Below, in pieces: positions 23,409-35,400 of a DNA stretch of 64,000 nucleotides. The stretch comes from Zygnema cylindricum (taxonomy: Eukaryota; Streptophyta; Zygnematophyceae; Zygnematales; Zygnemataceae). Made by a program: the position numbers and the translations under genes. The stretch is taken from NCBI GenBank assembly GCA_037447655.1, contig JBBHKE010002720.1:211397-275396 (forward strand). The letters are read 5' to 3'. How positions within the stretch are numbered: the first letter of the stretch is position 1; each line of letters starts with the position of its first letter. The notes under the pieces are model-generated. The model was not told the DNA's origin, did not search any database, and was given only the letters and a program-made list of their open reading frames with translations.

Positions 23409-24416
23409 GCCTATATTTGATGGATCATACATTTTGTATTGGGAAATGATGATGGAGGGAGAACTATTTGAGAAGCATCTATGGGGCATAGTGTCTCGAC
23501 AAACTCGATGCCCACCTCCACCTGGGTTTGGAGGGACACGTTTTTATGGCACCTCCGCCTCTACAGTTGGTACAACAGCTGCCACTATCACCGAGGATGA
23601 AGATGAGGAATGAGAGGAGATTGTCATGGAAGGAGAAAAGGAAGGAGTTGCAACTCAAGTGACACCATTGCGGAAGGCGATACTGGCAACAGCACCACCA
23701 GCAACAGGGACAAGGGTTCAGACCGAAAGATCAGAGTATGAAAAGCGGAACTACAAAGACAAGGTTGTTAAGCTCTTAATTCTTAAAAGTGTATCAAACG
23801 GCATTGCCAATCCCCTTATGCATGTCAAATCTTCATCTCAGATTTGGATATCACTAGTTAACAATTATAAGAGTGGATCATTGCAGCAACAACAGTTGGC
23901 GGAAATAAAATTGCAGCTTATACTTATAAAAGAGGAAGTATGAATAATTATTGCTATGATTTAGGAGCATTATTTGGAGAGTTAGAGAGTGCAGGTAACT
24001 CAAGGTATGAGAGACAAAGAGTGAACACATTTTTGATGAAACTACCTAAGAAGTATGAGAATATCATTAACCCATTGCAAGACATAGGATATAGCAATTG
24101 GAATTGGGATGACACAGTGTGAATGATTTTAGTGAAAGAAAGCATCATAGAACTTAGGAGAGGGAGTCCAAGTGTTCAAGCATTGTCTACAGGAGCTGAT
24201 AAGCGGAAGCGTGATGAAGAGAGAGGGAAAGATCCCTATCGAAACTTTGGTGGAAGAGGACAAGGAAGTGGCAGTTTTGATAGACAGGGGAGAGTAACTT
24301 CTCGAGGAGGATTATGTCACTTTTGCAAAAAACCAGGACACTATATGGCAGATTTTGTTAAACTTGCAGATCTTCGACTGAAAGATGGTCAAGGAACCTC
24401 AAGGGTTGGAGGAAAG
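23409..24416 (+). pseudogene. Copia gag of element E5
   Basis: Three consecutive open stretches give a nearly complete gag: IFDGSYILYWEMMMEGELFE, then a capsid-like region with HVKSSSQIWISLVNNYKSGS, then ELESAGNSRYERQRVNTFLM. An arginine/glycine-rich tail is followed by the zinc knuckle CHFCKKPGHYMADF, whose last cysteine is changed to F. In-frame stops at about 23611, 23941 and 24120 separate them. The gag is then split by a solo LTR at 24417. Confidence 0.85.
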
Positions 24417-25369
24417 TGTTGTCCATAGCCTATTTCAGCCATGGATTACTCACGGAAACACCCACAGACTACCTCAAAAACAGCTGTGTTTCAGACGACA
24501 CAGATTACTTCACAATAACCAAAATGATCTCAAACTGCACCAGTATGCAGTATATCATATACACTGTAAACTATCAAAGTTAGAGCCAAATCCACCAAGG
24601 CATCTAGAGGATATAAGCTCCAGAGTTTCCCAAATGTAGCTGACAGCTTCACAAACTAGCCACTTAGACTGATCACAGAATCTTACAGAGATACTGGAAT
24701 ACAATGAAACTTCACACACATATAGATTCTATATCATAGAATAACTCCACAAAGTTTCATATGAAAGCACCAATCAGAGTGATCACACCAACAGGTCAAA
24801 GATGCAGAAAACAGTTTGCCATAGCTTTGATTAACTTGACTGCGATACAGAAAATAATCTAAGTCCTGCAAGTTATACTCAGAGTACGGAGGCATACCAG
24901 CCGTACTGTATCTACTCTAATAACCTAACTAGTCAAAAGGACAAACCTCTGTTGTACATAATATTTACACCGTACTCTTCGTATGTGAGAAACTGAGCTA
25001 CCACTAAGTAACCACTAAGCTACCACTATCTTTTAACTTAAAATCTATCCTATTCATATTGTCCGTAGCTACGCTAGTTGCGCTGGCTGCGCTTTCCGTA
25101 CGGATCATAAAAGTAGCCGCAACTGCGTTGACTTAACTGCGTCGCAGCTGCTCCGTACCGGCGGCGCCTAATTTAACAATCCGTTTATTTTACATCGGAT
25201 CGCTTCGCGATCCGCCGTCCATTTGTCATTGCTTGTTCACACCACTCAATGAGTATTTTACGTAACTCTAATTATCAATCTGTTCGCTCCCCCAATCCGT
25301 GAATCTATTCAAACCTCCATATTAAATCTAATTAGCAATTACGCACGAAACTGACTTTTCAAAACAACA
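24417..25369 (+). mobile_element. Solo LTR (family R) with 5-bp target duplication GAAAG
   Basis: It starts TGTTGTCCATAG and ends AAAACAACA, so the ends form TGTTGT/ACAACA. The flanks are GAAAG at 24412-24416 and 25370-25374. It is 953 bp long and inserted in the gag-protease linker of E5. Its sister is at 1631-2691. No internal region of this family occurs in the window, so the parent retrotransposon type is unknown. Confidence 0.9.
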
Positions 25370-25374
25370 GAAAG

Positions 25375-25732
25375 AAAAAGGCTTTCCTGACTCAAGTTCT
25401 TGATGAGGAAGTACAAGAAAAAACTGAACCATGAAGAAGAGCTTGAGGAGCTTCTTCATAATCCGAACAACAATGAAAAGCATGTCGATATTCCACGAGG
25501 ACAAAAGTGTGCTTTCGGAGGTAAGAGGGATCCACCCGAGGATGGGTGGATCATAGACACAGGGGCTTCAATGCATATGTGCAAAGATAAGCGGTGGTTC
25601 ACTAAACTGAGAAAGATCCCATCAGTTGAGATAGAGTATGGAGATGGTAGAGTAGAAACCACAAGTCTTGTTGGAACTGTTGGCTTGAATGTTCTAGTTG
25701 ATGGAAAGGCCTCAATTGTAACACTCGCTGAC
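25375..25732 (+). pseudogene. Copia protease of element E5 (first part)
   Basis: The stretch reads IPRGQKCAFGGKRDPPEDGW, then IIDTGASMHMCKDKRWF and KIPSVEIEYGDGRVETTSLV. The catalytic DTGA is intact. At about 25733 the reading jumps back into a gag sequence of a different subfamily (GKDVRFL, matching AAAGATGTTAGATT at 3757), so two element pieces are fused here. Confidence 0.8.
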
Positions 25733-26720
25733 GTTTGTGTACAAAGGGGGAAAGATGTTAGATTTTTGTAATGACTTGGGCGGGTTATTTATGGAGTTGG
25801 AGAGTGCAGCGAAAAGGGAGACCAAGAAAGAGAAGGTTAATACTTTGTTGATGAAACTCCAAGATGATTATGAAAACATTGTTAACAGGGTTCAGGACTT
25901 GCCAAATCATTGATGAATCTGGATCTCCGTTGTGGGAAATGATTTTGGTTCGAGAAAACACAATTGAGATTCGGAGAGGAGGAAAAAGTGTTCAGGTATT
26001 TGTTAATGGAACTAATTGGGGGGGTAAGGATTCCAAGAAACCTTATGGAAACTTTGGAGGAGGAGGAAGAGGAAATCAATCGAACGGATCTAGATCGAGG
26101 CCTCCGAAGGGGCTTTGTCAATAAAATTAAAAGTTGGAAGATTACATGGAGGAGTGTAGTAAACTAACAGAGTTGAGATTGAATGAGGAACAGGTCACAA
26201 AACCAACCGCAAGGAAAAATAGGCATTTGTGGGAACACAAGTAATCGGAGAGGATTCCCATGAGGACGATGGAGAACTCCTCCTCAACGAGGCACAGGAG
26301 GTGAAAGGTGAGCCGGAGATTCCACTGAGGCAAAAGTGTGCTTTTGGTGGAGTAAGAGAAGCTCTTGAAGAAATATGGATTATTGATTCAAGAAGCTATA
26401 TGCATATGTGTAGTGAAAAACCATTGTTTACCAAAATGAGAAACATCCCTACTGTAGAGATAGAGTATAGGGATGGGAGAATAGTGACCACTAATTTAGT
26501 GGGATCAGTGGATCTAAAAGTCTTAGTTGATGGTAAGACATCTATAGTCACTTTCTCCGATCTTTTTTTTCATTCCAGAGTTAAACAAGAATCTTATTTC
26601 TACGTCGGTTTTAGATGATAAGGGGTTTGACAATAGTACTACGAAAAAAGTATTTGTTGCTAGCTATGAGAATAAAGTGTACTTCACAGCTGAAAACGGT
26701 AGCTAGGGAATGTTTTGGTT
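25733..26720 (+). pseudogene. Second gag-protease piece in element E5
   Basis: The stretch holds a mid-gag region (LFMELESAAKRETKKEKVNT, then DDYENIVNRVQDLPNH), a further gag tail rich in glycine, and a protease with IWIIDSRSYMHMCSEKPLF. Where sisters read DSGAS or DTGAS, this has DSRSY, so it is catalytically dead. This is the second gag-protease set in one continuous run and shows that E5 is a chimera of two copies. Confidence 0.8.
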
Positions 26721-28335
26721 GAATTTGAGTAATGGAAAGATTAGAGTTTACTATGCTGGTGTAAGTGATTTGATGATGTGGCATAAAAGATTAGGACATG
26801 TGCATTTAGATAGATTGAAGGAAAAGAAGAAAATTGGTGTAGTTGAGGGAATACATTTTGGAGATAATGAGACTTTAGATGATTGTTGTGGGTAGGCTCA
26901 AAGAAAAGCCCACAAATTGCCTTTTCCAAAAGCCGCAACATATAAGGGTGAAAAGGCTTTAGATTTAGTTCATACTGACATATGGGGACCGGCCAAAGTG
27001 CCATCAGTTGCAGGGAAAAGATTTATGCTTACCATCACTAATGATCGGTCTGGTTACTCTAGAGTATATTTCTTGAAAAACAAATATGAGGCTTTGGCTT
27101 ATTTTAACGAGTATAAAGCATGGAGTGAAAAGCTTCAGGAGACACCTATAAAGAGAGTGAGGAGTGATAATGGGGGGGGGATACACTTCTAATGAGTTTG
27201 AGGATTACTTCAAAGAGGTAGGGGTTCAACACCAAAAGACTGTCCTAAAAAACCTAAGACAAAACGGTGTTGCCGAGAGTCTAAATCGGACATTAAATGA
27301 TAGTGCCCGTAGCATATTGACAGATAAAAAGATAAGGAAAATTTTTTGGGCAGAAGCTGTGAATTGTGCTAACTATGTCAAAAATAGATTCGTTACCTCG
27401 GCCGTAAAAGGACAAACACCTTATGAAAGATGGACCGGGAGAAAACCTAATATTTCACACTTACATGTGTTTGGAAGTCAAGTGTTTAGTCTAAACACAG
27501 AAAAATCTGATTGGAAGTTAGATGTAAGAGGAAAGTCGGAATACTTATTTGGGTATGATGAAAATATAAATTGGTATAGAGTTTATGATATCGAAAGAAA
27601 AGACATAATTCTAGTAAAACACTTCGTAGTTATAGATGAAGGGAAGTCCATAGATCCCTTTAAGTACACCAAACCGGTCAGAATTAGAATTGAATCCGAA
27701 AATGGGTTAGAGTCAGATTCTTCTAATCAAACTCCGGTTCAGCTTGATCTTGCAGAGGAAGAGAAAATCTGACCGAGAATGACCCACTCTTGGAGTCACA
27801 ACTTCCAGTTCAAACCAAGGAAGAAAAAGAGGAAAGACCAGAAATGTACGAGAAACCTCCGGTGATGGACTCCACGGATAAGGGAGAAGATGAAGTTGTT
27901 CGGAGAAATCTGAGATTACCCTCTATCCCAACATTAGAGTTTGAAGTAGGAAGGAGAAGCACCAAGAGACTTCAAGAGAGACAAGTTAACAACAAGGTAA
28001 CTAAGCTATCACATTTGAGCAAACTCCAGACTTACTCGGAAGCAGTTAATAGTCGCGAACGTATTAGATGGGTGACAGCTATTAATGATGAGATGGCTTC
28101 CATTATGGAAGCAAACACATGGTAGTTGGTGGATTGTCCTCTGTATATAAAGCCGATAGGATGCAAGTGGGTATTTAAGTTGAAGCTCAATCCAGACAAC
28201 ACTATCGAGCGATACAAGGCCAGATTAGTAGGAAAGGGATTCACACAGAAGGAGGGAATCGATTATAAGGAGACCTTCGCTCCGGTTGTTAGATTCCCCT
28301 CCATCTGGATTCTACTTAGTCTCGCGGCAACGAAA
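26721..28335 (+). pseudogene. Copia integrase and RT N-part of element E5
   Basis: The stretch reads MMWHKRLGHVHLDRLKEKKK, HTDIWGPAKVPSVAGKRFML and RVRSDNGGG; a frameshift of one base lies in a run of nine G at about 27172-27180. Then KNLRQNGVAESLNRTLNDSA, where the catalytic E of the LEQNG/PEQNG motif is R, and GYDENINWYRVYDIERKD. After a linker come RWVTAINDEMASIMEANTW, a stop, and [20 protein letters not shown] up to [10 protein letters not shown]. At 28335 it is cut by an LTR and does not resume on the other side. Confidence 0.85.
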
Positions 28336-29333
28336 TGTTGATATTTGTGTATTTTTTAGGTCTGTAAATAGGATAGAAAAAGGCAGAGGCAATCTGCCTC
28401 TAACTCCTCTTTCCAAGCCCTCACACTTGTTGTAGTCACTGAAGGCTGGATAGGGAGCTAGAGCCATGGTTGCCCAAGCTCTCTAGAGTAGACAAGGGGT
28501 AAGTTAGGTACTCTTACCAAAAGTTAGTCGACGGTCCCAGGAATTGATCCTGGAACCTGTCATCTGACGATCGGTAATAGCCGGTAGCTTTAACCGTTTA
28601 GTCTAGCGCTAGTACTAAGACATATTAGGTTTGATAATTATTTGTTTAGTTTCACGTAGACTTTATCATTTAACTAGAAATGTATACGTAGTGCATAGAT
28701 ACAGTTATATAAAGTACGAAGTACGATACGGTTACGAAATAGATACCACGCATTTTGTTAGACATCAAAAAGAATATCGCGCAAGTATTTATGACGGCTA
28801 CGATTAAAATCTGGATTTGATCAGACGGCCGCGAAGGATGCCGAGATCGCGGAATAGGATTTTGGCGGTTTGCGATCACCGCCACATCGAATGACACGTG
28901 GCAAAACCACATTGGATTGCGGCAACACCTGAGATTACGGAAACGAATCCCGATATGACATGTGTCGACATTTTGGCCAGCCATAATTATTAATTTAATT
29001 GACCATTTTCAGTGATTCTTTTTGTTGCAAACTCAGGGGAGTCCAAGCTACACAAGGGTGTAGTCGGTCAAAGGTTTTGTTTGCCAGAGTGGCTGCATTT
29101 CTAAGGGAAAGTCAAAGTGGGTGAATGTGTCCAAATCTCATATTCTAACTTTGCATTCTGTGGTTGAACTGAGCACACAGAAAGTGTTATTTCACAAGGG
29201 TGAAGCTGTATTAGGGTTCTGACTGTCAAGGGGTCAGTCATTTGGGTTTATATCAAGTTGGAGTAGGCACTATCGAGATTAGCTTCCTTTGGACCTGCGA
29301 ATTCTATGTGGCAATGGAGCCTATAGAATTTCA
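28336..29333 (+). mobile_element. Family-B copia LTR at the border of the transposon nest
   Basis: It starts TGTTGATATTTG and ends TAGAATTTCA (998 bp), and is homologous in inverted orientation to the solo LTR 7945-9186. The left flank is copia RT sequence (ACGAAA). The right flank is a (GGGAGA)n tract belonging to the downstream end of the SOS1-like gene. The two flanks do not match, so this LTR marks a recombination or deletion join rather than a simple insertion. Antisense B-box-like hairpin at about 28532-28560. Confidence 0.85.
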
Positions 29334-29397
29334 AGAGGGAGAGGGAGAGGGAGAGGGAGAGGGAGAGATCAACACATGAAAAAAAAAAAAAAAAAAT
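29332..29397. repeat. (GGGAGA)n and poly-A tract
   Basis: About six GGGAGA units (29332-29369), then an A run (29379-29397), between the LTR and the last recognisable exon of the antiporter gene. The same GGGAGA unit recurs within introns of all three host genes. Confidence 0.9.
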
Positions 29398-29437
29398 AGA
29401 CGGAAAAAAAAACTCACCCTTTTCACTCGCCGTACAC

Positions 29438-32400
29438 CTTAGGACACACGGTGGTGCCCAGGGAGGTCCATCCTCCCCCAGAAGAACCTCTCCTTCCAAC
29501 AAAAGAGCCACTTCGTGCATTTTTAACCCAAAGGCCGTCCCTCTTCGATATTCTTCCAATCGGCCCGTTTGTCCTATTAGGGTCCTCAAATCCCATAGAG
29601 AAAACCCTCCCAACTCTTCTTCCAAAACCACTTTTGCAACCAATAACGCTGATTCCTGTTCCATCCCTTTCCGGAAGACAGCATAAGACAACATTTTTCT
29701 GTTAATGTCAACCAAAACCACTAATACCCATTGATACCCAAATCCGTTGCACCTTAGGAGATCATACATTTTGTACTTTCTAACTTCAAGTACTAACCCA
29801 ATCCCAATTTTTGGTTTGTAACGGGCTTCAAATGATTAGCACAAATAAACATTTTCAGCTGAACTTTATTGTGTTTATCAGGCATAGCTGTTTGCCCTGC
29901 TCACCACTATCATTGTCTATGTACTTATTAATGATTACTAATCAGCTACATCTATTACTTACCAACCATCAGACAAGCATGTCCTACTAGGATTATCAGC
30001 ACTGTGTAGAGTTACAAATATTGATTAAGTCGTGCATGTTCAGGACCCAAAATCCCCAAAAAAGTGTGAACCACAGATTTTTGAATTACATTGATACTAA
30101 TAGCAATGAACAACAAAAAATCTGCAAACACTGTCTGCACAAATATTTGTGAGTCGTGTACATTCCACGTCTGAGCAACTTAAATGATATATAAAAACAT
30201 TTTCTAATGACAATTTATGGACTAAAATCTAGCTGAAAAGCATCCACACAAATAGTGGTGAGCTGTGTACCTTCCACATGAAATTCGCCACTTCTGGGCT
30301 TGTTTGTGCAGCAGAAATAACTTTTGACCTTTCTATGAAAAAACAGTTTATAACAGAATCGGCGACAACGGTACACATGTACGGCTCTCCCGCTAAAACC
30401 TCATAGAGACCCAGAACTCCTCCTTGAACAACTATTGGTTCTCGTGTTTCTTTACCATCCTTTCCTTCCACGGATTCCATTGTCCACTAAAAATCCCACA
30501 TTCGTCCCAGCCAAAAAAAGAAACATTGTTATAAAAACGTCATTGTTCTAAAAATTAAAGAAGACACTTTCTCATCTTTGCGTTCTCAGTCTTTTCTCTT
30601 TTTGTTTCTTTTGACAGGATAGTTCCACTCACCTGCAAAGTTCCCGAAGCAATGAGCCATATTCCATCGGCAAGATGGCCTTTCTTTGTCAGTGTACTTC
30701 CACTCAGTTTTGTATCCCGTTTGGCACCATATTCCAAGAAAGCCTGCGCCTCTCTTGATACTCCGATAAAAAGAGGTTGACTCCCTAAAATCTCGCCAGG
30801 AGTCGGCATATCCACACGAGGAGGTCTCCGCATCAGCGACTTTATATCTGCCTGAAAAGAAAAAAAAAAAACAAATAAAAATGTTAACATGGAAAGTAAC
30901 CCATTTCGTGGGTAACCATCTTAAAGTAAGTCAGTCATGAAAAACCATGCAATCTTGCTTCTAATATGACATTTCTTTTAATGAACGCACCATACATGTA
31001 TGAAGGCAAGGATTTCCCTACAAAAGGATATGACTTTTTCTGCATGGAATGGTGGAAAAATTATGTGTACTCATAAAATAAAAGAAACACGAGAAAATCT
31101 AGAGTTTACAAAAACATACAGAGAAAACGTTTGGACGTCATCTCAAGTACATAAACATCTTTCTAAGAACAACTTAAATGCGAGATTCTAAAATTTGTTG
31201 CGAGCGGAACTCATCTCAGAAAAAGGTAGTGTTGTACATTTTATTGAATTTTTAAAAGATATCGCGATGTGATACGTAAGCTGAACTATGTTGTACCTAG
31301 TGAAACTTCCTATCGCGATACAATATCGCGGGGGATACGAATTCAATACAAAATACAATACGATACACTACCAATCCGTATCGTGTTACAGCATCCTCCA
31401 ACACAAATTCTGTGCCATACACAAAATGTTACCGAACAGGACATCCCACATCATGCACACGAAAGCGGGACCAATAACGAGAACAAACTTATGACCTGAT
31501 GTGTCACGACTCCACCGTGAGTTCAGTCCAGATTGAAATTTGCAAAATCTGGCAAATCTTCAACGATTCGTTTTTTTCATTACACAGATTTGAAATCTTT
31601 ATTCGTGACATCAGGATCGAAAGGTAAGGCCTGGACCTTTCAATCGCTTACCTCAAAACAGATCCAACAGTTGGATGTGAGATGAGTGCCTTTGACTGAC
31701 AAAAAAAAAGTTTGGCACTAATAGTGATGAGCTGTGCAGTAAGTAAAGATGTCATGGATTGAAGTCAAGAATTATGACCCGGTATCGAATATCAAGGAAA
31801 TTTCCTCGATATACATCACCAAAAAAAGGTATCAGTGCCATGTGTCAGAAAATAAGTGGTCCATCTCAACATAAGTGGTTCCTCCCAAAAAAAAGAGTTC
31901 TGCCCAAAAATTTAGGAATATAGAAATGTGCGACATGTACACATTCTACTGATGTTTTCGCCGTATTTACTGTCTTCTCCGAAAAAGCTTAATTCTGCCA
32001 CCATTTTTATGGACTTCACAAGTTTTCTACCATTTTTACCCTTCTTAACAATTTCTTCCCTTTTATTTATTAATTCTTCACCATTTTAACCATGAAATTC
32101 ACCTCTTTTTTACCTGAAATTACAATGAAAAGCTCACCTCCACAGCATCATGGAGATGGTTTGTCTCTTTTGTGTCGAGGAGACCAGCTCGCTCTAATCC
32201 CTTCACATATTCGGTCAGTTCCGCCAAAATAGCGTGGGTCACCTGCTTCGTCTTGATGATGCGAAGGACCTGCTCACGGAAACAACCATTCCGCATCAAC
32301 CATCTGCAAGTCACTCATGGTCCATGAAAAACTATAAATTTAAAATCAAATTCTTAATAACAGCAACCTCGGACCATCATTGACTCTCTACCATGACAGA

Positions 32401-35400
32401 TAAAATTGTTCGGCCCCAACTTTACAAAGAAGCAAACATAAAACCCTGAAAAGAATACACATACAAAAAAAAACATGAGGCAAAAAAAACAGTTTGCAGT
32501 TACCTCAGGGAACGTGACTCGAACGTCCTCCAAAAACTTTTTGGCCTCAGCATCCTGCTCCAAACTCTCCTTGCGCACAATGTTGGCCACCTCGCTGGCG
32601 CCTGCTCTCCCCGCACCCCCACTTCCTCTTTGTCACGTCACAAAACCGACAAATATTCAATTGTGGGAGAGGGAGGGGAGGAGGGAGGGGGGAGGGGGAG
32701 GGGGAGGGGGTGGGGTTGAAAAAGAGTTGCTAATAATTTGCAAGAAGCAGATGGTGGTGTAGCATCTGTGGATCATTTGTTATGGCGACTGCCGGAGGTG
32801 TGACGTTCTTGGGACGGATAGTTTGTGGGATTTGCTAGGTGGGCGTGAGTTAAGAAAGCTACTAGATTGCGATGTGCATAAAGTGAAATAGGGTAATATA
32901 TATATATATATATATATGGAAGATATATAGAGACTATATATATATATATATATATAGGATTATTAATATAGAGTTTCATTTATATATCTCTTTATATAAC
33001 AGATATATGTAGATATGGATATCTCTGTATACATCGACAGCTTTAACAAAATGAAATGACTCTATGGTGTTTTTAAATCGGCATGGAGTTGAGTAAGTTG
33101 CTTGGATGCCTGTTTCACACTGACTATAATGTAATATACTGGCCTGAGTCAGCCTCAGCCATCCTCCATCTTCCTTCCCCTCTTCTCCCTTCCTCTCCTT
33201 CTTTTCCCCCCTCTCCCTCTTCCCTCTCTCTTCCTCCTTTCCCTCCGTCCCCACCTCACCCATAAAGTCTCGCAGCTGCTTCCTCGCGTGTCTCTGCGCT
33301 CTCAAAAACGCGGCGGCCATCGAGGTCGCCAGTTCAAGCCGGCCCACGGTCAGCCAGGAAAAAAACCTGTCGGGCAGCCACGAAAAGTATTTGCGCATGA
33401 ACTTGAGGTAGGTCGGCAGACTGACGTGCGGCTCCACACCGCACCAGACGTCCAGCCGCTGGTACCTTGTGGCCTCGTCGATGGACTCAGCCACGCCCTG
33501 CATCAGGAGGAGCGCGGCTGTCTGCGATATGCGGCTCTCCTCCAGCATCGTCCAGTACGCGGCTTGGATTCCTACACGGAGGAGTGGAGGAGATGGAACG
33601 AGAGGGGAGAAGAAGAGGAGGAGAAGAAAAAGAACACGTGGAGAAGAGGGGGAGAGGGGAGAGGAGGAGAGGAGAAGGAGAAGAGATGAAGAGAAAAGGG
33701 AAGACATTTGGGTTGGAGAATGTTGTAGAGGGGATATCTCGATTTGAAAAATTGTGCAGGAGAGAAGCAGAGGTAGAATATATGGATGAACGAATGTTGT
33801 AAACGAAGCAAAGAAAAAGAGGATAAACCGATTAAAAAAAGTATTGAAACAATGAGACATGCACTCTGAATCCCTGACCATAAAAGGCAGGAGGTACAGT
33901 TTGGTTCAAGAAAAATAAAAAAACAGCGCCTATCCCTCCACTCGTTGCAACCCCAGTAAGCATGGTGGGAGTGTGTCTGTACCGTTGAGAAATCTCAGGC
34001 GCACATCCTGCACCTGCTGCGCCCGGATCTGCTCCCACGTGTGCAGCTGGAGGGAGGCGTGGTGGCCGTCTTCGTCTCGTGGCTGGGGAGGCTTATTCAG
34101 ACAGTGGACGTACTTCCGTACCGTCGGCCAATCAGCCGGCCCAAGCTCCTCGTCCTCCTGAACTTCCTGGAATGTGGTAAGGGCGTGATCGTACATTTCG
34201 TGACGAGTGTACTCCAGAATGCGTTTCTGTTCAATAAATGTCCCATAGGACTCATTGTCTCCAGTTAGTGGACACTTTTGTAAGCGGCTTTCTTGGCCTT
34301 TCTTCCCCATATTCTCTGTTGCGCTCCATTCTCCATCTCTTTCTGTACTCTGTCCTCCTTTCCCTTCCCACTGCGCCCTGCTCCCTCCCTGTCCCTCTCC
34401 CTCTCCTTTACCTCTCCTCTCCCTCTATCTCTATCTCCTATTTCTATCTCTATCTCCTATCTCTATCGCTATCTCTACCTCTATCTCTACCTCTATCTCT
34501 ACCTCTATCGTTATCACTATCACTATATATCTAACTCAGTCGCTATTTCTATCGCTATCGCTCTCTCCACCTCTACCTCTACTCTATCCCTATCTCTATC
34601 GCTATCTTGATCGCTATCGCTATTTCAATCGCTATTGCTACCTGTATCTCTACCGCTACCTCTACCTCTACCTCTATCTCTATCGCTATCTCGATCTCTA
34701 TCACTACCTCGATCACTATCGCTATCTCTATTTCCATCTATCTGCATGAGGGACTCTAGCTTATGGGCATGTTGTTTTCGCTGATGCATCATGGACAACT
34801 TTTTTGAATGTAAACACACTTGTTACTTCCTTTCATTTTTCCAAATTACTTTTCTGTTGGAGGACAGAAATAGAAAGATCTGGAATTGATAAATAATAGA
34901 AATTCAAATTTCTTATCAAAACAAATAGGAAAGAGGGAAGACATGCCTTTGCATCTGATGTCTTATTCATTTTGAGAGCGCTGAGAAGAAATTGAGTTGT
35001 CGATCCATTGACAATAAGTGTTAGAAAAACAACTCCTCCAGTCAAAAATTGTATCTGCCCAACGAAACAATTCCCAATAAAAATTAGAAATTTCAGTCAC
35101 GATGCATTTCACACAAAAAAACAAACTTAGGTCACACTCGAAACAAAATAATCCTATTCAAAAACAGCACAAACTCTCCAATTCACAACGAAACTCAACT
35201 CCCAAATAAAAAAAATATAATGCCAATCTCCAATTAAAACCTTTCTCAGTTCACAATCAAAACCCACTTTCGGATACACAGAAAAATTATTGAAAAAATC
35301 ACAAATGAAGCCCAAAGGATAGTTCAAAATCAGGATCCGATTGCCAATTCACCATTTAAACCCAGTTCACACCGAAAGCGCAACACCTAAAAGAATTCAC

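Noticed and set aside
29248-29437. Continuation of SOS1-like exon 20 to the stop at 29248
   Set aside because: Past 29438 the frame runs through poly-T and CTCTCC repeats and into the LTR; a donor-like CTAAG/GTGTAC stands at 29438. The exact end remains uncertain.
33288-33802. ORFs of 92-133 codons on the plus strand over SOS1-like exon 15
   Set aside because: They are the complement of a well-supported exon and of a purine microsatellite; no motif.
32976-33881. 301-codon minus ORF taken as one protein
   Set aside because: Only 33571-33260 matches SOS1; the flanks read through introns and pyrimidine-rich repeats and are removed by clear splice sites.
34238-34749. ORFs rich in serine, leucine and tyrosine
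   Set aside because: Pure translation of the CTATCT microsatellite in an intron.
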